Source: Streptomyces sp. YS415
Lineage (GTDB): Bacteria > Actinomycetota > Actinomycetes > Streptomycetales > Streptomycetaceae
Direction of reading: 5' to 3'
Assembly: GCF_023544665.1 (NCBI RefSeq)
Contig: NZ_JAMJFL010000010.1
Span: forward strand, 124,001 to 188,000
Length of the DNA: 64,000 nt
Positions 26,617 through 35,199 of the stretch are shown in pieces. Below the pieces are notes generated by a model. That model did no database searches, was not told where the DNA came from, and saw nothing but the letters and a program-made list of their open reading frames with translations. The number at the start of each line of letters is the position of its first letter. Positions within the stretch are counted from its first letter, which is position 1. Made by a program: the position numbers and the translations under genes.

Positions 26617-27558
26617 TCAGGGCTGGGCATCCAGGTCGGTCATCAGCAGTTCTCCGTTGATGGTGGCCCCCGCCCGGTAGCCGCCGGCGGCGGCGTTCAC
26701 GACCTGCTCGGCGAAGCCCATCGCGTTGCCGGCGGCCCACACGCCGGGCACGCTGGTCAGGCCCGTCGGGTCGACCACGGGGTAGGCGCCGAACGGGGTC
26801 TCCGTCAGCTCCGCGCCCAGCCGCTGGAGCAGGTCCGTTCGCGGGACGGCGCGGGGCGCCACGAACAGCACCTGGCGGTGGTGCACCGAGCCGTCGGCGA
26901 GGCGTACGCCGGTGAGCCGGTCGTCCTCGACCAGCACCTCGGCGACCGCGCCGGGCACCGTCTCGACCCCGGCGGCTGCCAGTCGGCGCAGGTCGTCGCC
27001 GGTCAGCTCGCTCTCGTCGACCTCGTGCAGGAAGAGCGTCACGTCCTTGGACCACTGGGAGACGATCAGGGCCTGGTGGACGCTCAGCGGGCTCGTCGCG
27101 AGCACTCCGAAGGCCTGGTCGCGCACCTCCCAGCCGTGGCAGTACGGGCAGTGCAGCGCGTCCCGTCCGAACCGCCCGGCGAGCCCCGGCACCTCCGGCA
27201 GCTCGTCCTTGAGTCCGGTGGCGATCACCAGCCGCCGGGCCCGGAGACTGCGTCCGCCGGCCAGGACGACGGTGAAGTCCTCGTCCTTGCTGACGTCGAC
27301 CGCCCGGTCCCGGACGAGCTCCACCCCGTACCGGGCGATCTCCTCGCGCCCGATCCGCAGGAACTCGCCCGGCGCCATTCCGTCCCGGGACAGATAGCCC
27401 TGCATGTGGGCGGAGGGGGCGTTGCGCGGCTCGCCCGCGTCGACGACCAGGGTGCGGCGCCGGGAGCGGCCCAGGACCAGGGCTGCGGAGAGGCCGGCCG
27501 CTCCGCCGCCGATCACGATCACTTCGTAGGTCTCGGTCATGTCGTCTGTCTCGCTCAT
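26617..27558 (-). CDS. Thioredoxin-reductase-like NAD(P)/FAD oxidoreductase
   Basis: A 313-residue flavoprotein: FAD-binding GGGAAGLSAALVLGR at the N-terminus, a redox motif CPYCHG (about 145-150), and the C-terminal FAD motif GVWAAGNAMGFAEQVV. The redox motif is CPYC-HGWE and not the CATCDG of TrxB, so it belongs to the TrxR-like branch that includes dithiol oxidases such as HlmI and GliT; the substrate is unknown. Start at 27558 (GGAG upstream) or at 27540. It is divergent from an XRE-cupin regulator, a common pairing, which likely controls it. Confidence 0.85.
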   Translation of the reverse strand: MSETDDMTETYEVIVIGGGAAGLSAALVLGRSRRRTLVVDAGEPRNAPSAHMQGYLSRDGMAPGEFLRIGREEIARYGVELVRDRAVDVSKDEDFTVVLAGGRSLRARRLVIATGLKDELPEVPGLAGRFGRDALHCPYCHGWEVRDQAFGVLATSPLSVHQALIVSQWSKDVTLFLHEVDESELTGDDLRRLAAAGVETVPGAVAEVLVEDDRLTGVRLADGSVHHRQVLFVAPRAVPRTDLLQRLGAELTETPFGAYPVVDPTGLTSVPGVWAAGNAMGFAEQVVNAAAGGYRAGATINGELLMTDLDAQP

Positions 27559-27586
27559 GCCGTCACGGTCGCTCCGGGACGCGGGA

Positions 27587-27615
27587 TTGACAAACTTCTT
27601 TGCCGATTCTGCAAT
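27587..27615 (+). promoter_or_regulatory. Consensus-like promoter giving a leaderless mRNA for the XRE gene
   Basis: TTGACA (27587-27592), 17-bp spacer, TGCAAT (27610-27615). The ATG of the regulator begins 8 bp after the last base of the -10, where transcription would start, and no Shine-Dalgarno is present. Confidence 0.6.
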
Positions 27616-27622
27616 TGTCGTC

Positions 27623-28195
27623 ATGACGACTGAGGACGTTCTCGCAGAGGTGGGCCCCCGGCTGCGGCGGATCCGCAAGGACCGCGAGGTGACCCTGGCG
27701 GCGCTGGCCGAGACGACCGGCATCTCCGTCAGCACCCTGTCGCGGCTGGAGTCCGGGCTGCGCAAGCCGAGCCTGGAGCTGCTGCTGCCGATCGCCCAGG
27801 CCCACCAGGTGCCGCTGGACGAGCTGATCGGGGCGCCGCCGGTGGGGGATCCGCGGGTACGGGCCGAGCCTCTGGTCCGCCATGGGCGCACCTTCTGGCC
27901 GCTCACCCGGCAGCCCGGCGGCCTCCAGGCCTTCAAGGTGCTGGTGCCGCGGCGCGAGGAGGAGCCGGAACCGCGCACCCATGAGGGCTACGAGTGGCTG
28001 TACGTGCTGTCCGGGCGGCTGCGGGTCGTGCTCGGCGAGCACGACGTGGTGCTCACGGCGGGTGAGGCCGCCGAGTTCGACACCCGGGTGCCGCACTGGT
28101 TCGGGTCGACGGGGGAGGGGCCCGCGGAATTCCTGAGCCTGTTCGGTCCGCAGGGGGAGCGGATGCACGTCCGCGCGAAGCCCCGGCAGGCGTGA
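27623..28195 (+). CDS. XRE-family regulator with C-terminal cupin domain
   Basis: A 190-residue transcription factor: HTH_3 domain (about 8-66, LRRIRKDREVTLAALAETTG and ISVSTLSRLESGLRKPSLEL) and a cupin_2 sensor domain (about 110-185, HEGYEWLYVLSGRLRVVLGE). Such proteins bind small molecules in the cupin. The ATG at 27623 is preferred over 27539 because the family N-terminus starts here and the promoter predicts a leaderless mRNA. The divergent TrxR-like gene is the likely target. Confidence 0.88.
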   Translation: MTTEDVLAEVGPRLRRIRKDREVTLAALAETTGISVSTLSRLESGLRKPSLELLLPIAQAHQVPLDELIGAPPVGDPRVRAEPLVRHGRTFWPLTRQPGGLQAFKVLVPRREEEPEPRTHEGYEWLYVLSGRLRVVLGEHDVVLTAGEAAEFDTRVPHWFGSTGEGPAEFLSLFGPQGERMHVRAKPRQA

Positions 28196-28220
28196 CCCGC
28201 GTGACTGTTCCCTGATCGGC

Positions 28221-28232
28221 AAGCGACCGCTT
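28221..28232. promoter_or_regulatory. Palindromic operator candidate before the quinone oxidoreductase operon
   Basis: AAGCG AC CGCTT is a perfect 5+5 dyad, followed at once by the TATA-like TTAGTATG, 50 bp upstream of the ATG at 28282. TetR-type regulators of acyl-CoA genes in actinomycetes bind sites of this kind; no regulator gene is adjacent, so the binder would act from elsewhere. Confidence 0.45.
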
Positions 28233-28281
28233 AGTATGCGAACCGACCCCGGTCAGACGACGCAGTCCGTGGAGGCTCCGC

Positions 28282-29247
28282 ATGCAGGCATGGCAAGTGC
28301 ACGAGAACGGCGAGCCGAGCGAGGTGATGCGGCTCGCGGACGTCGAGCGGCCCACCCCCGGTGACGGCCAGGTCCTGCTGAAGGTACGCGCCGCCAACAT
28401 CAACTTCCCGGACGTACTGATGTGCCGGGGCCACTACCAGGTCCGGCCGCCGCTGCCGTTCACCCCGGGCGTGGAGATCTGCGGGGAGACCGAGGACGGC
28501 CGCCGCGTCATCGCCAACCCCGCCCTGCCGCACGGCGGCTTCGCCGAATACGCCGTGGCCGATGCCGCCGCGCTGCTGCCCGCCCCCGACTCGCTGGACG
28601 ACGCCGAGGCGGCCGCCCTGCACATCGGTTACCAGACCGGCTGGTTCGGTCTGCACCGCAGGGCCCGGCTCGAAGCGGGGGAGACGCTGCTCGTCCACGC
28701 TGCCGCCGGAGGGGTCGGCAGCGCGGCCGTGCAGCTCGGCAAGGCCGCCGGCGCCACCGTCATCGGTGTCGTCGGCGGCCCCGAGAAGGCCGCGGCCGCC
28801 CGGGACCTGGGCTGTGACGTGGTGATCGACCGGCGCGCCGAGGATGTCGTGGGCGCGGTGAAGGAGGCCACCGGCGGCCGGGGCGCCGATGTGATCTACG
28901 ACCCCGTCGGCGGCGACGCGTACACCCAGTCCACCAAGGTCGTCGCCTTCGAGGGCCGGATCGTCGTGGTCGGCTTCGCCAGCGGCACGATCCCCAGCCC
29001 GGGGCTCAACCACGCGCTGGTGAAGAACTACGCGATCCTCGGCCTGCACTGGGGCCTGTACAACACCAAGAACCCCAAGCTGGTCCAGCACTGCCACGAG
29101 CAGCTCACCGAGATGGCCGCGCGGGGCGCCATCAAGCCGCTGATCAGCGAGCGCGTACCGCTCGGCGAGGCCGCCGCCGCCGTGCAGCGGGTCGGCGACG
29201 GTGTCACCACCGGCCGCGTCGCCGTGCTGACGGGAGGAGCGGCATGA
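28282..29247 (+). CDS. NADPH:quinone oxidoreductase family protein (MDR superfamily)
   Basis: A 321-residue medium-chain dehydrogenase/reductase without the zinc ligands: GroES-like domain (about 20-130) and a Rossmann domain with AAAGGVGSAAVQLGKAAGA (about 142-160). It reads like crotonyl-CoA-reductase/quinone-oxidoreductase group members. GGAGG lies 7 bp before the ATG. Its stop overlaps the start of the next gene (ATGA), linking it to two acyl-CoA dehydrogenases; it may reduce an enoyl intermediate or quinone of the same pathway. The substrate is unknown. Confidence 0.87.
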   Translation: MQAWQVHENGEPSEVMRLADVERPTPGDGQVLLKVRAANINFPDVLMCRGHYQVRPPLPFTPGVEICGETEDGRRVIANPALPHGGFAEYAVADAAALLPAPDSLDDAEAAALHIGYQTGWFGLHRRARLEAGETLLVHAAAGGVGSAAVQLGKAAGATVIGVVGGPEKAAAARDLGCDVVIDRRAEDVVGAVKEATGGRGADVIYDPVGGDAYTQSTKVVAFEGRIVVVGFASGTIPSPGLNHALVKNYAILGLHWGLYNTKNPKLVQHCHEQLTEMAARGAIKPLISERVPLGEAAAAVQRVGDGVTTGRVAVLTGGAA

Positions 29248-30416
29248 CCGACGTCCGCCGTCTGACCCAGGAGTTCCTGGCCGCGCATCCGCCCGCCACC
29301 ACCGAGCGCCTGGACTTCCTCAGGGCGCGCTTCGACGCGGGACTGGCCTGGGTGCACTTCCCGGAGGGCCTCGGCGGCCTCGGCGCCCCGCGCTCCCTCC
29401 AGGCCGTCGTGGACGCCGAACTGGAGGCCGCCGGCGCCCCCGACAACGACCCCCGGCGCATCGGCATCGGCCTCGGCATGGCCGCCCCGACGATCCTCGC
29501 CTACGGCACGGAGGAGCAGAAGCGGCAGTACCTGCGTCCGCTGTGGACGGGCGAGGAGGTCTGGTGCCAGCTCTTCAGCGAGCCCGGCGCCGGCTCCGAC
29601 CTGGCCGCGCTCGGCACGCGCGCCGTCCGGGAGGGCGACGAGTGGGTCGTCAACGGGCAGAAGGTGTGGACCTCCAGCGCCCATGTGGCCCGCTGGGCCA
29701 TCCTCATCGCCCGCACCGACCCGGACGTGCCCAAGCACGCGGGCATCACCTACTTCGTCTGCGACATGACCGACCCCGGCGTCGAGGTGCGGCCGCTGCG
29801 CCAGATCACCGGCGAGGCCGAGTTCAACGAGGTGTTCCTCACCGGCGTCCGCATCCCCGACTCCCGCCGCCTCGGCGCGGTCGGCGACGGCTGGCGGGTC
29901 GCGCAGACCACGCTGAACAACGAGCGCGTCGCCATCGGCGGCATGCGGCTGCCCCGTGAGGGCGGCATGATCGGCCCCCTCGCCAGGACCTGGCGCGAAC
30001 GCCCCGAACTGCGCACCCACGACCTGCACCAGCGGCTGCTGAAGCTGTGGGTCGACGCCGAGGTCGCCCGGCTCACCGGCGAGCGCCTGCGCCAGCAGCT
30101 CGTCGCGGGCCAGCCCGGCCCCGAGGGCGCCGGCATGAAGCTCGGCTTCGCCCGCCTCAACCAGGAGATCAGCGGCCTCGAGGTCGAACTCCGCGGCGAG
30201 GAGGGCCTGCTGTACGACGACTGGACCATGCGTCGCCCCGACAAGGTGGACTTCACCGGCCGCGACGCCGGCTACCGCTACCTCCGCTCCAAGGGCAACA
30301 GCATCGAGGGCGGGACCAGCGAGGTCCTGCTGAACATCGTCGCCGAGCGCGTCCTCGGCCTGCCCGCCGAGCCGCGCACCGACAAGGACGTCGCATGGAA
30401 GGACCTGGCCCGATGA
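29244..30416 (+). CDS. Acyl-CoA dehydrogenase, first subunit of a likely heteromeric pair
   Basis: A 390-residue ACAD-fold protein with LFSEPGAGSDLAALGTRAVR (FAD/substrate loop), VNGQKVWTSSAHVARW and a C-terminal SIEGGTSEVLLNIVAERVLG segment that binds FAD. It overlaps the upstream and downstream genes by 4 bp each. Its C-terminus and pairing with a shorter ACAD protein resemble mycobacterial FadE pairs (such as FadE26-27 and FadE28-29) that form alpha2beta2 enzymes for bulky sterol or polyketide-like acyl-CoAs. The heteromer is inferred. Confidence 0.87.
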   Translation: MTDVRRLTQEFLAAHPPATTERLDFLRARFDAGLAWVHFPEGLGGLGAPRSLQAVVDAELEAAGAPDNDPRRIGIGLGMAAPTILAYGTEEQKRQYLRPLWTGEEVWCQLFSEPGAGSDLAALGTRAVREGDEWVVNGQKVWTSSAHVARWAILIARTDPDVPKHAGITYFVCDMTDPGVEVRPLRQITGEAEFNEVFLTGVRIPDSRRLGAVGDGWRVAQTTLNNERVAIGGMRLPREGGMIGPLARTWRERPELRTHDLHQRLLKLWVDAEVARLTGERLRQQLVAGQPGPEGAGMKLGFARLNQEISGLEVELRGEEGLLYDDWTMRRPDKVDFTGRDAGYRYLRSKGNSIEGGTSEVLLNIVAERVLGLPAEPRTDKDVAWKDLAR

Positions 30417-31495
30417 GCGCACAGCCCGATCTGCTGTACTCGGAGGAGGAAGAGGCGCTGCGCGCCGCCGTCCGGGACCTGCTCGCCGACCACTGCGACG
30501 CGCCCGGCGTCATCGCGCGCACCGAGTCCGACGCCCCGCACGACCTGGAGGCCTGGAAGGCGCTGGCCGACGGCATGGGCCTCGCGGGCCTGCTGGTGCC
30601 CGAGGAGCACGGCGGCCAGGGCGCCGGCCACCGCGAAGCCGCGGTCGTCCTGGAGGAACTGGGCCGGGCGGTCGCCCCCGTGCCCTACCTCACCAGCGCC
30701 GTCGTCGCCACCGAGGCGCTGCTGGCCTGCGACGCCTTCGACCTGCTGGCCGAACTCGCCTCCGGCCGCCGCATCGGCGCCCTCGCCGTCGCCCTGCACC
30801 TCGCCCCGGGCGCCGCCCACCAGGCCGTACGAGTCCAAGACGGCGCCCTGCACGGGGAGTTGACGGGCATCGCGGACGCGGCCGTCGCCCATGTGCTGCT
30901 CGTGCCCGCGGACGACGGCGGGCTGTACGCCGTGGACGCCGACGCTGTGACCGTCACTCCGCAGGTGTCCCTCGACCTGACCCGGCCGGTGGCGACGGTG
31001 AGGCTGGACGGCGCGCCGGGGCGTCGGCTGGGGGACGCCGAGCCGGCCGTACGGCGGGCCCTGCGCGCCGGTGCCGGTCTGCTCGCCTCCGAGCAACTGG
31101 GCCTCGCGGAATGGACGTTGACCGAGACGGTCCGGTACCTGAAGGAGCGCAAGCAGTTCAACCGGCCCGTCGGCGGCTTCCAGGCGCTCAAGCACCGGCT
31201 CGCCCAGCTGTGGCTGGAGGTCGTCAACCTGCGGGCCGCCGCCCGCAACGCCGCCGGCGCGCTGGCCTCCGGCACGGACGCCGATGTGGCGGTCGCCGTC
31301 GCCCAGGCCTACGCGGCGTCCGTCGCCGTCCATGCCGCCGAGGAGGCGCTGCAACTGCACGCCGGTATCGGGATGACCTGGGAGCACCCGGTCCACCTGT
31401 ATCTGAAGCGGGCCAAGGCGGACTCGATCGCGTACGGCACGGCGGGCGCCCACCGGGCGGCCCTGGCCGAACTCGTCGACCTCCAGGCCCCCTGA
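30413..31495 (+). CDS. Acyl-CoA dehydrogenase, second (short) subunit
   Basis: A 360-residue ACAD-family protein: N-terminal helical domain (LLYSEEEEALRAAVRDLLAD), a divergent beta domain without a clear FAD loop, and a C-terminal helical domain (RKQFNRPVGGFQALKHRLAQ, HAGIGMTWEHPVHLYLKRAK). The EGT(S/N)EIQ-type C-terminal motif is replaced by GTAGAHRAALAEL. This is the pattern of the partner subunit in heteromeric FadE enzymes. It starts within the stop of the preceding gene and ends before a terminator. Confidence 0.85.
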   Translation: MSAQPDLLYSEEEEALRAAVRDLLADHCDAPGVIARTESDAPHDLEAWKALADGMGLAGLLVPEEHGGQGAGHREAAVVLEELGRAVAPVPYLTSAVVATEALLACDAFDLLAELASGRRIGALAVALHLAPGAAHQAVRVQDGALHGELTGIADAAVAHVLLVPADDGGLYAVDADAVTVTPQVSLDLTRPVATVRLDGAPGRRLGDAEPAVRRALRAGAGLLASEQLGLAEWTLTETVRYLKERKQFNRPVGGFQALKHRLAQLWLEVVNLRAAARNAAGALASGTDADVAVAVAQAYAASVAVHAAEEALQLHAGIGMTWEHPVHLYLKRAKADSIAYGTAGAHRAALAELVDLQAP

Positions 31496-31517
31496 CGCAA
31501 CGGGACGTTCACCGGGC

Positions 31518-31546
31518 AAAGCCCGCCCTGCCTGGGGCGGGCTTTT
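31518..31546 (+). terminator. Rho-independent terminator after the acyl-CoA dehydrogenase operon
   Basis: Stem AAAGCCCGCCC (31518-31528) / GGGCGGGCTTT (31535-31545) with loop TGCCTG, followed by a T, 23 bp past the stop. A perfect 11-bp stem ending in TTTT is a strong terminator for this GC content. Confidence 0.9.
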
Positions 31547-31675
31547 CCGTGCGCCCGCGCGCAAGGAGTGAACGGGTGGCGGCAGTCCGGCCAACTCCTG
31601 GCACGGACAGGTCCCTTGCGGCCCGGGCCGCTCCATACTCCCTGTGGTTCGGATCGGCCCACAGGGAGGCAGGAC

Positions 31676-32539
31676 ATGGCGCTCATCACTCGTCGCAGAG
31701 CCCTCACCACCGTCGGCGTCGCACTCGCGGGCGTCGCCGCCCAGCCCGTCGGCAGCGCGTTCGCGACCGAACGCAAGCACCGCCCGCGCCCGTTGTGGCG
31801 CGCCCACGCCCACAACGACTACGAGCACCCGCGTCCCCTCCTCGACGCCCTCGACCACCGCTTCGGCAGCCTGGAGGCCGACATCTTCCTGGTCGGCGAC
31901 CAGCTCCTGGTCGCCCACGACCCCGAGGACCTGGACCCCGCGCGCACCCTGGAGTCCCTCTACCTGGACCCGCTCGCCGCACGCGTCAAGGCCAACCACG
32001 GCTCCGTGTACCGCGGTCACCGGGGGCCGCTCCAGTTGCTCATCGACCTCAAGACCGAGGGCTCCTCGACGTACCTCGAACTCGACCGGCACCTCAAGCG
32101 CTACAAGCACCTGTTCACCACCTACGCCCACGGCCGTGTCTTCCCCGGCCCCGTCACCGCCGTGATCTCCGGCCACCGCGCCGCCCGCGTCCCGATGGAG
32201 GCGCAGACCGTGCGCCGCGCCTTCTACGACGGCCGGCTCGCCGACCTCGGCAGCGCGGCCCCCGCCTCCTTCGTCCCGCTGATCAGCGACAACTGGACCA
32301 ACCACTTCACCTGGCGGGGCGCCGGCGCCTTCCCCGACGCCGAGCGGCAGAAGCTGACGACGATCGTGCAGGCGGCGCACTCCCGCGGCCGGCGGGTGCG
32401 GTTCTGGGCCACCCCGGACCTCCCGGGCCCCGAGCGCGACGCGCTGTGGACCGAACTCGTCGCCGCCGACGTCGACCACCTCAACACCGACGACCTCGCG
32501 GGGCTGCGCGCCTTCCTGGAGGCGAACGACCGGGCGTGA
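31676..32539 (+). CDS. Secreted PI-PLC/glycerophosphodiesterase-like protein (Tat signal)
   Basis: A 287-residue protein with a twin-arginine signal (TRRRALTTVGVALAG, residues 5-19; cleavage near AFA-T at about 30). The mature part looks like the TIM-barrel phosphodiesterases of the PLC-like superfamily: RAHAHNDYEHPRPLLDALD with the first His, LEADIFLVGDQLLVAHDPED with the second His, and LIDLKTEG. Such enzymes cleave phosphodiesters of phospholipid head groups. The substrate is uncertain. GGAGG 6 bp before the ATG at 31676. Single-gene unit. Confidence 0.75.
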   Translation: MALITRRRALTTVGVALAGVAAQPVGSAFATERKHRPRPLWRAHAHNDYEHPRPLLDALDHRFGSLEADIFLVGDQLLVAHDPEDLDPARTLESLYLDPLAARVKANHGSVYRGHRGPLQLLIDLKTEGSSTYLELDRHLKRYKHLFTTYAHGRVFPGPVTAVISGHRAARVPMEAQTVRRAFYDGRLADLGSAAPASFVPLISDNWTNHFTWRGAGAFPDAERQKLTTIVQAAHSRGRRVRFWATPDLPGPERDALWTELVAADVDHLNTDDLAGLRAFLEANDRA

Positions 32540-32649
32540 CACCACACGTTCGGCGGACAGGTCAGCCGCCCGGACGAACCCTCCGCTACGCCACACTTAC
32601 GGCCGAACGCCGTGAACCGGACGTGACGGCGTGGCGGAGGAGGTTGACG

Positions 32650-32844
32650 ATGGCGATTTCCATCTCTGTGGTGCTGCTGCTCCTGGTCCTTGCGGTGATC
32701 TTCCTGCGCAGCGGCGGGCTGAAGGTCTCGCACGCCCTGGTGTGCGTGCTGCTCGGCTTCTACATGGCCGGCACGAGCATCGCGCCCACCATTCAGAGCG
32801 GCCTCACGGCGACCGCCGGCATCGTCAGCGGTCTGCGGCCGTGA
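32650..32844 (+). CDS. Small hydrophobic membrane protein, 64 aa
   Basis: The frame MAISISVVLLLLVLAVIFLR... ends ...GIVSGLRP and holds two hydrophobic segments (about 3-20 and 28-50). GGAGGAGG lies 8 bp before the ATG. It resembles short membrane proteins found in many Streptomyces; no function is known to me. The preceding 110 bp contain no gene. Confidence 0.6.
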   Translation: MAISISVVLLLLVLAVIFLRSGGLKVSHALVCVLLGFYMAGTSIAPTIQSGLTATAGIVSGLRP

Positions 32845-32874
32845 GGCCGGTGCCGCCCCGCGCGAGGGGGTGAT

Positions 32875-34110
32875 TCACGGGGTGACGAACACGCCGATGC
32901 CGTTCGGGACGGGGCGTTCCGCGCCGCCCGAGGGGTGGTTGCGGACCGTGACCGCCGAGGCCCCCGGGTCCCGGGCGACCAGGGTCGAGGATCCGCCGCC
33001 GTCCAGGCTGAAGGCGTCGGCCGCACCCAACCCGCGCAGGGCGGCGGCGATTTCGGCGATGGTCAGTCCGCGGTACTCCGGTCCGCCGTCCAGCGAGAGC
33101 AGCAGCACCTGCCTGCCGCCTTCCTCGATGCCCACGGCGCTGCGCACCGCCGAGGTGGTGTCGTCCAGGCCCGGCAGCGGCTGTCCGCCGGCGAGTACCG
33201 GATACCCGCCGACCGCGAACCGGTACGGGATCCGCGACTCGTCCGCCACCAGCCGGTGCCGTACCGTCACCGGCTGGCCCGGGACGAACTTCCGCAGTTC
33301 CTGCGCCCCTGCCTCCCGGCCCACCAGCACGGTGGTCCCGGGCTCGATGGCGCCGCTGCCCGGGGTGTCGGCCGTCGACACCACCCGGCCGCCCCGGATC
33401 GTCACCTCGTGGGTGTCCCCGCTGCACGGCGCCGCCCGTTCGGTGTCGGTCCCGCAGGTCGCGCGCAGCCGGGAGACGGACCCCCACACGGACGTGAACG
33501 CCCCGACGGAATTGACCGGCAGCGCGTACTGGTTGAGCCCGCCGAGCCTCAGCTGTCCGGTCACCGTGCGGATCGAGCCGTGCAGCGTCATGCCGTCGAG
33601 ACGGACCCGGCGGTCCACGCCCATGCCGACGACGTCCTCGGTGGAGGTGCCGGGCGGCAGCGCGGGTCCGAAGCGCTGGCCGTCCGGCACGGCCGCCTTG
33701 AGCGTACGGCCGCTCGCCACCGCCGGTCCCACGCTCGCGCCGGTCGCCTCCACGCCCGGGTGCTGGACCTCGGTGATGTTGAAGAAGTCGCCGTTGACCC
33801 CGGCGACGGCACCCCGGGTGTCGGCCAGCCGGGACACGGGCTCCCGCGCGGCCACCTTCCCCGGATGCAGCAGGTCCAGCGTGACGTGCGGGTCGGTCAG
33901 GTCCACGCGCAGCAGATGGGCGTGCGCGGTGCCGCGGGCGCCCTCGATGTCGAAGTGCTCGTACACGACACCCGGGGCGAGACGGGTGCCGTCGGGAACG
34001 GCGGCGGCCGGCCCGGCCCCCACCAGGGCGGTACCGGCCAGCGCGCCGAGTGCGGTGAGAAGGGTCAGTGCCGTTCTGCCTGCCGCTAACCGGTTCTGCC
34101 GTCGTCTCAC
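32875..34110 (-). CDS. Secreted phosphodiester glycosidase (NAGPA domain)
   Basis: A 411-residue exported protein: Sec-type signal (about 1-37, ending GAGPAAA), then a NAGPA/DUF2233 phosphodiester glycosidase domain, which in the mammalian uncovering enzyme cleaves GlcNAc from a phosphodiester. Visible motifs are GVNGDFFNITE (about 103-113), YRFAVGGYPVLAGG, LLLSLDGG and DAFSLDGGGSSTLVA near the C-terminus. In bacteria these enzymes act on glycosyl-phosphate bonds in cell-wall or capsule polymers; the target here is not known. No operon partner. Confidence 0.85.
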   Translation of the reverse strand: MRRRQNRLAAGRTALTLLTALGALAGTALVGAGPAAAVPDGTRLAPGVVYEHFDIEGARGTAHAHLLRVDLTDPHVTLDLLHPGKVAAREPVSRLADTRGAVAGVNGDFFNITEVQHPGVEATGASVGPAVASGRTLKAAVPDGQRFGPALPPGTSTEDVVGMGVDRRVRLDGMTLHGSIRTVTGQLRLGGLNQYALPVNSVGAFTSVWGSVSRLRATCGTDTERAAPCSGDTHEVTIRGGRVVSTADTPGSGAIEPGTTVLVGREAGAQELRKFVPGQPVTVRHRLVADESRIPYRFAVGGYPVLAGGQPLPGLDDTTSAVRSAVGIEEGGRQVLLLSLDGGPEYRGLTIAEIAAALRGLGAADAFSLDGGGSSTLVARDPGASAVTVRNHPSGGAERPVPNGIGVFVTP

Positions 34111-34185
34111 GGATCCCCCTGAGGGCTCGTCAACTGTCCCGGGACTCAGGGGAAGTGCATCAGACGGAGACGGCCGCAGGGATGC

Positions 34186-34545
34186 CTATGCGCCGACGAC
34201 GCGAGAACGGATGAGGAAACGCACTCCCTCGGGTGCCTCCAGCGAGAAGCCGCTGCCCCGGCCCTCGACCACGTCGACGATCAGCCGGGTGTGGCTCCAC
34301 GCCTGGTACTGGCTGCGGGACATCCAGAAACCGACCGGCTCCTCGACGCCGTCCACGTACAGCTCCGCGAGCAGCACGTCCGAGTCGCCGATACGGAACT
34401 CGCCCTTCGGGTAGCACATGGGGGCACTGCCGTCGCAGCAGCCGCCGGACTGGTGGAACATCAGCGGGCCGTGCGCCGCGTGCAGCGTGCGCAGCAGTTC
34501 GGCGGCCGCGGGCGTGAGTTCGACGCGCGGGATCTCCTCGTACAT
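34186..34545 (-). CDS. DUF779 family protein
   Basis: A 119-residue cytoplasmic protein with a cysteine cluster SGGCCDGSAPMC (about 34-45) and FRIGDSDVLLAELYVDG, the pattern of DUF779. In mycobacteria and others such a gene sits next to an aldehyde dehydrogenase of the ThcA type and may act as a metal-binding partner. Here the ThcA-like gene is at 46965, about 12 kb away. The ATG at 34545 is preferred (GGGGATGG upstream); an ATG at 34554 is also in frame. Confidence 0.8.
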   Translation of the reverse strand: MYEEIPRVELTPAAAELLRTLHAAHGPLMFHQSGGCCDGSAPMCYPKGEFRIGDSDVLLAELYVDGVEEPVGFWMSRSQYQAWSHTRLIVDVVEGRGSGFSLEAPEGVRFLIRSRVVGA

Positions 34546-34635
34546 GCCAACCATCCCCAGGGGAACCGGATCCGGACGGACCAGGGGAGCACGGGAGAGG
34601 TTGCGAGAGGGTTGCAGGCTGCCGGGCCCTGTCCG

Positions 34636-35120
34636 CTAGGCGATCTCGTACGGCGTGAAGTGGGCCGGGGTGTGGTCGATCGGCAGACCGGGACGCCAGG
34701 CGGTCAGCGCCTGGGCGCTGCACACGAACAGCTCCTGCGGCAGCCGGTCCAGGGCGTACCAGCGCCAGTCGCCGACCTTCTCGCCGGGCTGGTCGGCCGG
34801 CTCGCCCTGCCAGGCGGTGACCTCGGCGGCGACGGTGAGCCGCACCACTCCGTCGACCCGGTCCAGCAGGGTGCCGAGGAGGCGTACGTCCGCAGGTGTG
34901 GCCGTCAGGCCGGTCTCCTCGGCCAGCTCGCGCACGACCGTCTCCTGCAGCGACTCGCCGGGCTCCACCATGCCCCGGGCAGCTCCCGGGTGCCGTGCCG
35001 GTGGCGTCCCAGGAGCAGGCCCCGGGGGCCGTGCAGGATCGCGCCGACGCCCAGGGCCGTCTGGGGGGCGGGCGGGTGAGGAGTGCGGGGGCGGGAGGAG
35101 ACGCGGTCGGGGGATGTCAT
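34636..35120 (-). pseudogene. NUDIX hydrolase gene broken by a frameshift
   Basis: An N-terminal frame from the ATG at 35120 ([11 protein letters not shown]..., [26 protein letters not shown]) passes into another frame ([21 protein letters not shown]...) at about 34973-34976. The Nudix box would read [26 protein letters not shown] if one G were added to the four-base run CCCGGGGC (read on the minus strand). The joined protein would be about 161 residues and complete. Either a true one-base deletion or a sequencing error; the rest of both halves is well conserved. GGAG precedes the ATG. Confidence 0.8.
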
Positions 35121-35199
35121 CGGGCTCCGGGCTCTCGTGGGACGAAGGGTTCAGGGAGGCCTTTTGGGCAGGCTTCCGAGGTGATTTCCAGTAGGTCTT

